From Pantoea rwandensis (GTDB lineage: Bacteria; Pseudomonadota; Gammaproteobacteria; Enterobacterales; Enterobacteriaceae), in assembly GCF_002095475.1 (NCBI RefSeq), contig NZ_MLFR01000017.1, forward strand, positions 51,779 through 115,778: 64,000 nt of DNA. The letters are read 5' to 3'. The first letter of the stretch is position 1. Each line of letters starts with the position of its first letter. The notes beneath the pieces were generated by a model, which saw nothing but the letters and a program-made list of their open reading frames with translations, did not search any database and was not told the origin of the DNA. Shown piece after piece: positions 29,832 to 41,150 of this stretch. Both the position numbers and the translations under genes were made by a program.

Positions 29832-30098
29832 ATGGATCGCTCAACCTATCCTTTGTTGTCAGAAAAAGAATTTGTTGAGATTGCCAGGAGGATGCTGGCC
29901 GGGGAATATAATAATGCAAAGGGATTTTATAATGATCTTGCGGATTTCCTTCGAACAGGAGGAGATACCGACGAGACAAAAAAACCATTATACACCAGGG
30001 TCATCTTTTTACATTCAGAGCATCATTTAATTGAATGCATCTTTACGTGGCAATCTCTGAAAGGTATTTCAGGGCTGCGTCAGGAAACGTTGCATTGA
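29832..30098 (+). CDS. Hypothetical 88-residue protein
   Basis: Not recognised. 88 residues starting MDRSTYPLLSEKEFVEIARR, with AGGGAA 8 bp before the ATG, a plausible ribosome site. The sequence looks like a small soluble, mostly helical protein: no signal peptide, no membrane segment and no Cys pair motif (one Cys near residue 69). The DNA is AT-rich and lies between the SRPBCC-like gene and a truncated flippase, so it is probably accessory. Size and setting recall small RcsB-regulated enterobacterial proteins such as YmgB or YcgZ, but I see no sequence likeness and propose no function. Confidence 0.5.
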   Translation: MDRSTYPLLSEKEFVEIARRMLAGEYNNAKGFYNDLADFLRTGGDTDETKKPLYTRVIFLHSEHHLIECIFTWQSLKGISGLRQETLH

Positions 30099-30172
30099 TG
30101 TGATCTGTACTCTGGGCTTTAGCCCGGGTAAACCCTCAATTGTACTGGTACATGTACCATAACGAGCAGAAT

Positions 30173-30814
30173 ATGACGATAAAAGAAAAAAATTTGGCCA
30201 GTGCCAAATGGTCAATTTTGTCATCGATTAAAATCGTCGGCATTGGTGTTTTACAACTTTCACTTCTGGCTCAAATACTCCAGGCAAACGAGTTAGATTT
30301 ACTCGCTATTGCCATCATTATTTTATTAGTGATTGACACCTTGGCCGATCGTGGATTTGGCAACGCGGCAATCAGAAATAAAAACCTCAACAACAGTGAA
30401 CTCTCCATTTTATACTGGGGGAATGTACTCAGTGGAATAACCATATTTGCGGCGCTGTTTATTGGAAGCGATATTTATAGCCGAATAATGAATCAACCAG
30501 AAATGGCAATCATGCTGGAAATGATTTCGGTGATTTTCATTATTATTCCACAGGGACAGCATTACCGAGCCATATTGCAGCGGGAAAAACAATTTTCGCG
30601 CATTGCTTTTACCGAAACAGCATCGGTACTGGTAGGCTTGGGTATTACACTGTTTACAGTCTGGCTGACCCCTTCAGTACTTTGCGCCATCTGGGGATAC
30701 CTCGCCATGGTCTCTATCAGAATGCTGGTTTACTGCTACTACGGCCGTTCTTGGTTTCAACCAGAATACCGTTTTAGCCTGAAAAGTTTCGCCAATGTGC
30801 GAGCAAGAAACTGA
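30173..30814 (+). pseudogene. Truncated polysaccharide flippase (WzxC-like, N-terminal half)
   Basis: 213 residues from the ATG at 30173, preceded by GAGCAG; an ATG at 30140 is in frame but less likely. It matches the first part of WzxC-type lipid-linked oligosaccharide flippases (about 490 residues): KEKNLASAKWSILSS, LADRGFGNAAIRNKNL, LYWGNVLSG, IIIPQGQHYRAILQREKQF. Four to six hydrophobic segments are visible. After FSLKSFANVRARN the frame stops exactly where the second half should begin, and no continuation is found in the next 300 bp. It is probably a non-functional remnant of an exopolysaccharide gene, AT-rich and surrounded by accessory DNA. A functional short form cannot be ruled out. 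Confidence 0.75.
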
Positions 30815-31125
30815 TAATAAAAACAAGTCTGTATGGTGGGCTCTGGGCATCTGAGAAGATGCGTTCGCGTGCTGGTCGCCAGCACGCTTTTTTCTTTTCT
30901 ACTCATCAAGCGCCTTAGTCGCCACGCCGATTGGCCATCCGCTCCCTTTTCACATCACATTTTTTTATGCAAATCTGCATACCACTGCTGATTTATCCCG
31001 CCTGCTAAGACTGTTAGCATGTTCGTCATCAAAATGGCTAATCCGATGGCGTCATATTTAGAAAAACTCAGTGGTCTAGACTCTGGGAAATCTTTAGGCT
31101 TGCCGCCAATCTTCTGGAGTGCTCT
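30815..31125. other. Spacer between flippase remnant and yicG
   Basis: 311 bp without a gene. It contains a strong terminator at 30867-30898. Further right it is ordinary intergenic sequence with TTTTTTT at about 30960. The promoter of yicG should lie in the right half, but no -35/-10 pair stands out. Confidence 0.6.
30867..30898 (+). terminator. Strong intrinsic terminator
   Basis: GCGTGCTGG and CCAGCACGC form a perfect 9-bp stem with a TCG loop (30867-30887), followed by TTTTTTCTTTT. It lies 50 bp after the truncated flippase stop. It is stronger than expected for a dead gene, so it may have ended a longer operon or may end a small RNA. Confidence 0.9.
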
Positions 31126-33444
<2,319 letters not shown>

Positions 33445-33548
33445 CTATTGGAGAGTTCCGCTCTGTTGATTACCAACGTAGAAGGCATAAAAAGAGAGCC
33501 AGATTCCGGGCTTTTTACCGCGTTCGCAGCATCTTAATCAGCCTTTAA

Positions 33549-34289
<741 letters not shown>

Positions 34290-34346
34290 AGTCACTTTCA
34301 GTATTATGCCCAGTCATTTCTTCATCATCTGTGGAGTAGCACACCT

Positions 34347-34622
34347 ATGGCACGCGTAACCGTTCAGGACGCAGTAGAGAAAATTGGTAACCGTTTTGAC
34401 CTGGTGTTGGTCGCTGCACGTCGTGCACGTCAGATGCAGGTTGGCGGCAAAGACCCGCTGGTTCCAGAAGAGAACGATAAAGCCACCGTTATCGCCCTGC
34501 GCGAAATCGAAGAAGGCCTGATCACCAACCAGATTCTGGATGTTCGTGATCGTCAGGAGCAGCAAGAGCAGGAAGCCGCTGAGTTACAAGCCGTTACCGC
34601 TATCGCTGAAGGTCGTCGTTAA
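34347..34622 (+). CDS. rpoZ: RNA polymerase omega subunit
   Basis: 91 residues, the exact enterobacterial length. It begins [20 protein letters not shown]. Omega binds the beta-prime subunit and forms part of a ppGpp site on RNA polymerase. It lies 57 bp after gmk and 20 bp before spoT, the conserved order. Confidence 0.98.
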   Translation: MARVTVQDAVEKIGNRFDLVLVAARRARQMQVGGKDPLVPEENDKATVIALREIEEGLITNQILDVRDRQEQQEQEAAELQAVTAIAEGRR

Positions 34623-34642
34623 CAGCACTTCGCAGGTCAACC

Positions 34643-36751
34643 TTGTATCTGTTTGAAAGCCTCAATCAACTGATTGAAAAATACTTGCCTGAGGAGCAGA
34701 TTAAGCGCCTCAAGCAAGCTTATCTTGTCGCGCGTGATGCCCACGAGGGTCAGACACGCTCCAGCGGTGAACCTTACATTACCCATCCTGTTGCCGTAGC
34801 CTGCATTCTGGCCGAGATGAAACTCGACCACGAAACGCTGATGGCTGCGTTGCTGCATGACGTAATTGAAGACACCCCTGCCACCTACCAGGACATGGAA
34901 CAGCTGTTTGGCAAAAGCGTTGCTGAACTGGTAGAAGGCGTATCGAAACTCGACAAGCTGAAGTTCCGCGACAAGAAAGAAGCCCAGGCTGAAAACTTCC
35001 GCAAAATGATCATGGCGATGGTGCAAGATATCCGCGTCATTCTGATCAAACTGGCTGACCGCACGCACAACATGCGCACGCTCGGTGCACTACGACCGGA
35101 TAAAAAGCGTCGTATCGCACTGGAAACGCTGGAGATTTACAGTCCTCTGGCGCACCGCCTCGGTATTCATCACCTGAAAACAGAACTGGAAGAGCTCGGC
35201 TTTGAAGCGCTCTATCCGAATCGTTTCCGCGTGATTAAAGAGGTGGTGAAAGCGGCGCGCGGTAACCGTAAAGAGATGATTCAGAAGATTCTTTCTGAAA
35301 TCGATGGGCGCTTACAGGAAGCAGGCATTCCCTGCCGGGTCAGCGGCCGTGAGAAGCATCTCTACTCGATTTACCGCAAAATGCACCTGAAAGAACAACG
35401 ATTCCACTCGATCATGGATATCTATGCTTTCCGCGTTATCGTGAAAGACCTGGATACCTGTTATCGCGTGCTCGGACAGATGCACAGTCTTTATAAGCCG
35501 CGTCCTGGACGCGTCAAAGATTACATTGCGATTCCCAAGGCCAACGGCTATCAATCACTGCACACCTCGATGATTGGTCCACACGGCGTGCCGGTCGAAG
35601 TTCAGATCCGTACCGAAGATATGGATCAGATGGCTGAAATGGGGGTCGCCGCACACTGGGCTTATAAAGAGGCCGGTGAAAGCGGTACGACCGCGCAGAT
35701 TCGCGCCCAGCGCTGGCTGCAAAGCCTGCTGGAGCTGCAGCAAAGTGCCGGTAGTTCGTTTGAATTTATCGAAAGCGTGAAATCCGATCTCTTCCCGGAT
35801 GAGATCTACGTGTTCACGCCAGAAGGGCGCATCGTTGAACTGCCCGCTGGCGCTACACCAGTGGACTTCGCCTATGCGGTACATACCGATATCGGTCATG
35901 CTTGCGTGGGGGCTCGCGTTGATCGCCAGCCTTATCCGCTGTCACAATCTCTGACCAGCGGTCAAACTATTGAAATCATCACTGCGCCTGGCGCACGTCC
36001 TAATGCGGCGTGGCTTAACTTTGTCGTCAGCTCAAAAGCGCGCGCCAAGATTCGTCAACTACTGAAAAATCTCAAGCGTGAAGACTCCGTCAACCTTGGC
36101 CGTCGCCTGTTGAGCCATGCGCTCGGTGGCAGCAAGAAGTTAGCTGAGATCCCGCCAGAAAATATTCAGCACGAGCTGGAGCGCATGAAGCTGGCCGGCA
36201 TTGAAGATTTGTTGGCGGAAATTGGCCTTGGCAATGCCATGAGCGTGGTGGTGGCGAAGAACCTTCTGCAAGCCGGCAGTGAAGAGCCGCAAAGCAACAG
36301 CAAACGCAAGAAGCTGCCGATCAAAGGTGCAGATGGCGTACTGATCACCTTTGCCAAGTGCTGCCGCCCGATTCCTGGCGATCCGATTGTCGCGCACGTC
36401 AGCCCAGGTAAGGGGTTGGTGGTGCATCACGAATCCTGTCGTAACATCCGTGGCTATCAGAAAGAGCCTGAGAAGTTCATGCCGGTTGAGTGGGATAAAG
36501 TCATCGATCAGGAGTTTGTTGCTGAAATTAAGGTTGATATGTTCAACCACCAAGGCGCGCTGGCTAACCTGACGGCGGCAATCAATACCGCCGGTTCCAA
36601 CATTCAAAGTCTGAACACGGAAGAGCGTGATGGCCGCGTGTATAGCGCCTTTATCCGCCTCACCGCGAACGACCGCGTCCATCTGGCCAACATTATGCGT
36701 AAAATTCGCGTTATGCCGGATGTGATTAAAGTTCACCGTAACCGTAATTAG
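34643..36751 (+). CDS. spoT: Bifunctional (p)ppGpp synthase/hydrolase SpoT
   Basis: 702 residues, equal to E. coli SpoT, and it uses the same TTG start (34643). Domains in order: HD hydrolase with LLHDVIED near residue 70, degenerate synthetase with NGYQSLHTSMIGPHG around 300, TGS with EIYVFTPEGRIVELPAGATP around 390, helical/CRP region, and ACT at the C-terminus with EIKVDMFNHQGALANLTAAI. It balances the alarmone in response to carbon, fatty-acid and other starvation. The spacer region near residue 560 (EEPQSNSKRKK) differs from E. coli. Confidence 0.98.
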   Translation: MYLFESLNQLIEKYLPEEQIKRLKQAYLVARDAHEGQTRSSGEPYITHPVAVACILAEMKLDHETLMAALLHDVIEDTPATYQDMEQLFGKSVAELVEGVSKLDKLKFRDKKEAQAENFRKMIMAMVQDIRVILIKLADRTHNMRTLGALRPDKKRRIALETLEIYSPLAHRLGIHHLKTELEELGFEALYPNRFRVIKEVVKAARGNRKEMIQKILSEIDGRLQEAGIPCRVSGREKHLYSIYRKMHLKEQRFHSIMDIYAFRVIVKDLDTCYRVLGQMHSLYKPRPGRVKDYIAIPKANGYQSLHTSMIGPHGVPVEVQIRTEDMDQMAEMGVAAHWAYKEAGESGTTAQIRAQRWLQSLLELQQSAGSSFEFIESVKSDLFPDEIYVFTPEGRIVELPAGATPVDFAYAVHTDIGHACVGARVDRQPYPLSQSLTSGQTIEIITAPGARPNAAWLNFVVSSKARAKIRQLLKNLKREDSVNLGRRLLSHALGGSKKLAEIPPENIQHELERMKLAGIEDLLAEIGLGNAMSVVVAKNLLQAGSEEPQSNSKRKKLPIKGADGVLITFAKCCRPIPGDPIVAHVSPGKGLVVHHESCRNIRGYQKEPEKFMPVEWDKVIDQEFVAEIKVDMFNHQGALANLTAAINTAGSNIQSLNTEERDGRVYSAFIRLTANDRVHLANIMRKIRVMPDVIKVHRNRN

Positions 36752-36754
36752 TGC

Positions 36755-37450
36755 ATGAACGCTCAACGTTTTGCTCGTATTCAGGAGATGCTGGCCATGC
36801 GCCAGCACGATCTCACCGTCTGCATGGAGCAGGTTCATAAGCCGCACAATGTCTCAGCGGTGATTCGTACTGCCGATGCAGTGGGCATCCATGAAGTCCA
36901 TGCCGTCTGGCCTAGCGTGCGCATGCGCACCATGGTGTCTGCCTCTGCGGGCAGTAATAGTTGGGTGAAAGTCCAGACACATCCCCATATCGCAGAAGCC
37001 GTGCGTCACCTGAAAGATCAGGGTATGCAGGTGCTCGCCACCAATCTTTCTGCCAATGCGGTGGATTTCCGCTCCATCGACTACACCAAACCCACCTGCA
37101 TTCTGATGGGCCAGGAAAAGACCGGTATTTCTGCCGAAGCGCTGGCGCTCGCCGATCAGGACATCATCGTACCGATGGTAGGCATGGTGCAATCGCTCAA
37201 CGTTTCTGTTGCCTCCGCGCTGATTCTGTATGAAGCACAACGCCAGCGGCAGAACGCCGGCATGTACAAACGCCAGTACAGCTTGCTGGATGCCGATGAA
37301 CAGCAACGTTTACTGTTTGAAGGCGGATATCCGGTGCTGGCACGCGTGGCGAAGCAAAAAGGCCTGCCTTATCCGCACATCAACGCTCAAGGCGAAGTGG
37401 AAGCCGATGCCGACTGGTGGACCACCATGCAATCCACGGGTAAAAAATGA
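36755..37450 (+). CDS. trmH: tRNA (guanosine-18-2'-O)-methyltransferase
   Basis: Methylates G18 of tRNA from S-adenosylmethionine. 231 residues; E. coli has 229. SPOUT knot motifs: PHNVSAVIRTADAVGIHEVH, LMGQEKTGISAEALALADQD and VGMVQSLNVSVASALILYEA. The ATG at 36755 is 3 bp after the spoT stop, and the end overlaps recG by 4 bp (ATGA). Confidence 0.96.
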   Translation: MNAQRFARIQEMLAMRQHDLTVCMEQVHKPHNVSAVIRTADAVGIHEVHAVWPSVRMRTMVSASAGSNSWVKVQTHPHIAEAVRHLKDQGMQVLATNLSANAVDFRSIDYTKPTCILMGQEKTGISAEALALADQDIIVPMVGMVQSLNVSVASALILYEAQRQRQNAGMYKRQYSLLDADEQQRLLFEGGYPVLARVAKQKGLPYPHINAQGEVEADADWWTTMQSTGKK

Positions 37451-39524
37451 AAGGCCGTCTGCTGGATGCCATACCGCTCAGTACCCTGACCGGCGTCGGC
37501 GCCAGTCAGGCGGGAAAACTGGCTAAACTCAGCCTATTCACCATTCAGGATTTGCTGCTGCATCTGCCGCTGCGCTACGAAGATCGTACCCAACTCTACA
37601 AAATTAATGACCTGCTGCCGGGCGTTTGGGCCACGGTGGAAGGTGAAGTGCTGCACAGCGACATCACGTTTGGCCGTCGCCGTATGCTGGTGTGCCAGAT
37701 AAGTGATGGCAGCGGCGTACTGACCATGCGCTTCTTCAATTTCAATGCCGGCATGAAAAACAGTCTGTCGCCGGGCCGCCGCGTCACCGCTTATGGCGAA
37801 ATTAAACGTGGCCAGCGCGGTGCTGAGATTATCCATCCTGAGTACCGCGTACAGGGTGAACAAGGCGGCGTAGAGTTACAGGAAACGCTTACGCCGGTTT
37901 ATCCCACCACCGAAGGTATTCGCCAGGCGACGCTGCGCAATCTTACCGATCAGGCGCTCACGTTACTGGAGAGCTGCCCCATTGCCGAGCTGCTGCCGTC
38001 AGAGTTGAGTGGTGGCTTGATGAGTTTGCCGGATGCACTGCGTACTCTGCATCGTCCGCCGCCCGACTTACGTCTCAGCGAGCTGGAAACCGGCCGCCAT
38101 CCGGCGCAAAAACGTTTAATTCTCGAAGAGCTGCTGGCGCATAACTTGAGCATGCTGGCGGTTCGCGCCGGTGCGCAGCGCCATCATGCCTTGCCGATGC
38201 CCGCCAAGCACAATCTGGCGAAACAATTGCTGGCCGCGCTCCCCTTTTCCCCTACGGGTGCTCAGAAGCGCGTGGTTGAGGAGATTGAGCGCGATTTAGC
38301 CAATGACTTCCCGATGATGCGCCTGGTGCAGGGTGATGTCGGATCGGGCAAAACGCTGGTCGCGGCGCTGGCGGCGCTGGATGTCATCGCGCATGGCAAA
38401 CAAGTCGCGCTAATGGCGCCGACAGAGCTGCTGGCCGAGCAACATGCCAATAACTTCCGTCAGTGGTTTGCGCCGCTGGGTATTGAAGTGGGTTGGTTAG
38501 CCGGTAAGCAGAAAGGCAAAGCGCGTGAAGCACAGCAGGAAGCGATTGCCAGCGGTCAAGTCGCAATGGTGGTCGGCACCCATGCGCTGTTCCAGGAGCA
38601 GGTGAAATTCAACGGCATGGCGCTGGTGATCATTGATGAGCAACATCGATTTGGCGTGCATCAGCGCCTGGCGCTGTGGGAAAAAGGCGAAGAGCAGGGT
38701 TTCCACCCGCATCAGCTGATCATGACCGCCACGCCAATTCCGCGTACCCTGGCGATGACCGCCTATGCCGATCTCGATACCTCCACCATCGATGAATTAC
38801 CACCTGGCGTACGCCGGTCACCACGGTGGCGATTCCTGACAGTCGCCGCAGCGATATTATCGAGCGAGTGAAAAACGCCTGCCACGAGGGGCGCCAGGCT
38901 TATTGGGTCTGCACACTGATTGAAGAGTCGGACGTATTGGAAGCCCAGGCGGCGGAAGCCACTTGGGAAGAGCTAAAAGTCGCGCTGCCAGGCTTGCAGG
39001 TCGGGCTGGTGCACGGCCGCATGAAACCGGCAGAAAAACAGGCGGTCATGGCAGCCTTCAAAGCCAATGAAATTCAGTTACTGGTTGCGACCACGGTGAT
39101 TGAAGTCGGGGTTGATGTGCCCAACGCCAGCCTGATGATCATTGAAAACCCGGAGCGTCTGGGACTTGCGCAGCTCCACCAGCTACGTGGCCGCGTGGGA
39201 CGCGGCGCAGTCGCCTCTCACTGCGTGCTGCTGTACAAAGCGCCGCTGAGTAAAACCGCGCAGAAGCGTTTGCAGGTTTTACGCGACAGCAACGACGGCT
39301 TTGTGATTGCTCAGCACGACTTAGAGATTCGCGGTCCCGGTGAACTGCTGGGCACCCGCCAAACCGGCAATGCCGAGTTCAAAGTAGCTGACTTACTGCG
39401 CGATCAAGGCATGATCCCCGAAGTACAGCGTGTCGCGCGCCATATACACCAGCATTATCCCGAACAGGCACAGGCGCTGATTGAGCGCTGGCTGCCGGAA
39501 ACAGAGCGCTACAGCAACGCTTAA
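37447..39524 (+). pseudogene. recG: ATP-dependent DNA helicase RecG, frameshifted
   Basis: RecG reverses and remodels stalled forks and branched DNA. The gene reads in frame to about position 38808 and then needs the -1 frame. The first part has the wedge domain, GDVGSGKT (Walker A) and VIIDEQHRFG (DEQH box). It runs into 17 foreign residues after DELPPG and stops at 38871. The other frame continues at once with the conserved RTPVTTVAIPDSRR and on to QLRGRVGRGAVASH and ETERYSNA, the normal C-terminus. Total length is 2078 bp; one added base gives 693 codons, the usual RecG size. So one base (probably a C in GGCCGT) is missing. No other damage is seen, which points to a recent mutation or a sequencing error. 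Confidence 0.9.
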
Positions 39525-39575
39525 CGATGAGCATTTGCTGCGTGTTGAATAATCCGCACGATTAAATGCTCCGCT

Positions 39576-40052
39576 CTACTCGTTGCGGTCAATCGCCATA
39601 AAATCCCCAACAAATTTCTGCAGCAGGCGCGCTAACTCGGTGCGCTCGCTATCCTGCCAATTCTCAAACAGATGCTGATAAATCTGGGCACGTGCGGCAT
39701 CAATTTTATCGGTCATTGCCTTACCCGCGGCGGTAATGACCGCTTCATTGATACGTTTGTCTTTGGCATTTTTCTGCCGTTGCGCCAGCCCTAGCTCCTC
39801 TAACTTCGCCACCTGACGGCTTACCGTCGTGTAATCACGCCCAGCACGCTCAGCCAATTCCACCACCCCAATCGGACCGAAGCGGCCAATCTGGATCAGC
39901 AGCGGAAACAGCGCCCGATCGAGTTGAATATTGGACTCTTTAATCAGTAACTCATCACGTTGCGGGCGATTGAAGGTGCCCACAATCATTAACAGCGCAT
40001 TATGCAGATCATCAAACTCTGCACTATTATGTGTATTTTGCACGCTTTTCAT
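39576..40052 (-). CDS. MarR family transcriptional regulator
   Basis: 158 residues. The winged helix lies in the middle: GPIGVVELAERAGRDYTTVS is the helix-turn-helix and LEELGLAQRQKNAKDKRINE is the wing with its usual basic DKR. It is divergent from an oxidoreductase gene across a 70-bp spacer that holds an inverted repeat, so it probably represses that gene and itself in response to a small molecule. No known MarR subgroup was recognised. E. coli has gltS in this place. Confidence 0.88.
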   Translation of the reverse strand: MKSVQNTHNSAEFDDLHNALLMIVGTFNRPQRDELLIKESNIQLDRALFPLLIQIGRFGPIGVVELAERAGRDYTTVSRQVAKLEELGLAQRQKNAKDKRINEAVITAAGKAMTDKIDAARAQIYQHLFENWQDSERTELARLLQKFVGDFMAIDRNE

Positions 40053-40076
40053 TGACGTTATCCCGAGGCAGAACTA

Positions 40077-40095
40077 ATGTGTGCATATTACACAT
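40077..40095. promoter_or_regulatory. Candidate MarR operator
   Basis: ATGTGT and ACACAT flank a 7-bp AT-rich centre (19 bp in all) in the spacer between marR and the oxidoreductase gene. Size and symmetry fit MarR-type operators, and the related half-site TATGTGTATTTTGCAC occurs just inside the regulator gene. Confidence 0.6.
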
Positions 40096-40122
40096 ATTAT
40101 CCGATTACCCAAAGGTGAAAAC

Positions 40123-41058
40123 ATGAAAGCAGCGATCGTATCTGCAGCAGGCGAACGGCCGGTTTACGGTGATTTTCCAGAGCCTCAGGCCGAGGGCGAT
40201 CACGTTGTGGTATCCGTGAAGGCCGCGGCTATCAGCCAACTGGCAAAATCACGCGCGGCCGGCACTCACTACAGCGCAGACTCACACTATCCCTTTATCA
40301 CCGGCATTGATGGCACGGGCACGCTGAGCAATGGTGAGCCAGTCTATTTCCTGGCTTTCAAAGCACCGTGGGGCAGTATGGCCGAGAGAACCCTGGTACC
40401 CGCCGCCGCCGTTGTGCCGCTGCCAGCCACGCTGGATCCCGTATTAGCGGCAGCCATTGCTAATCCCGGCATGTCTTCATGGGCAGCCTTGACGCGTCGT
40501 GCCCAGTTGCAACAAGGGGAGACGGTGCTGATTAATGGCGCAACCGGCACGTCAGGTGGATTGGCAGTGCGCATTGCCAAACATCTCGGCGCAGGAAAGA
40601 TTATCGCCACTGGACGCAACCGGGACGTACTCGATCAACTGCGTGCACAGGGCGTGGATATCACCCTGACACTGGACGAGTTGCCAGGCGCCCTTCCGGC
40701 ACTGATGAAAGAAGGCATTGATGTGGTGCTGGATTACCTGTGGGGTCAGAGCGCGCTCGATATTATGCAGGCCGCAGTAGCAGGCGGTGAGAAAGCGGTG
40801 CGGTTTGTGCAAATCGGTTCACTAAGCGGCCAGGAAATCTCGCTGCACAGCAAACTGCTGCGCTCATCCGGGCTGACATTAATGGGCAGCGGATTAGGCA
40901 GCGTGTCCGATGCGGAACTGATTGCCTGCATTAGCGAGATGCTGAATGCCGCCGCTGAAAGTGATTTCTCTATCGCCTTCCAGATGCGCCCATTGAGTGA
41001 CGTGGCGCAGGCCTGGCAAGAAGATGATAGCCGCAGTCGCACCGTGTTTACGCTCTAA
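40123..41058 (+). CDS. Zinc-type/quinone oxidoreductase-like protein (MDR family)
   Basis: 311 residues from the ATG at 40123, which has AAGGTGA upstream; 14 upstream in-frame codons cover the operator and are unlikely to be translated. Medium-chain reductase fold: [10 protein letters not shown] near residue 60 and the NADPH loop [20 protein letters not shown] near 145. No zinc-ligand Cys cluster, so it belongs to the quinone-reductase-like group. It probably reduces a quinone or reactive carbonyl, consistent with control by the divergent MarR regulator. The exact substrate is unknown. Confidence 0.85.
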   Translation: MKAAIVSAAGERPVYGDFPEPQAEGDHVVVSVKAAAISQLAKSRAAGTHYSADSHYPFITGIDGTGTLSNGEPVYFLAFKAPWGSMAERTLVPAAAVVPLPATLDPVLAAAIANPGMSSWAALTRRAQLQQGETVLINGATGTSGGLAVRIAKHLGAGKIIATGRNRDVLDQLRAQGVDITLTLDELPGALPALMKEGIDVVLDYLWGQSALDIMQAAVAGGEKAVRFVQIGSLSGQEISLHSKLLRSSGLTLMGSGLGSVSDAELIACISEMLNAAAESDFSIAFQMRPLSDVAQAWQEDDSRSRTVFTL

Positions 41059-41081
41059 ATCAATGCAATCAAAAAGGGGCA

Positions 41082-41097
41082 TTGCAAACGATTGCTT
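41082..41097 (+). promoter_or_regulatory. PurR box upstream of xanP
   Basis: TTGCAAACGATTGCTT matches the PurR consensus ANGCAANCGNTTNCNT at every defined base except the first. It lies 54 bp upstream of the xanP start, where PurR with hypoxanthine or guanine would block transcription. yicE (xanP) has been listed in predicted purine regulons of gamma-proteobacteria, as far as I remember. Confidence 0.75.
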
Positions 41098-41150
41098 TCA
41101 CAACGCAACCGTTTAAAATCCCCCCTTTGTTGTTATTGAGAACACCCACC

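Noticed and set aside
38790..38871. Programmed ribosomal frameshift in recG
   Set aside because: No slippery heptamer, no internal Shine-Dalgarno and no clear downstream pseudoknot; RecG is not known to be recoded. A base deletion is simpler.
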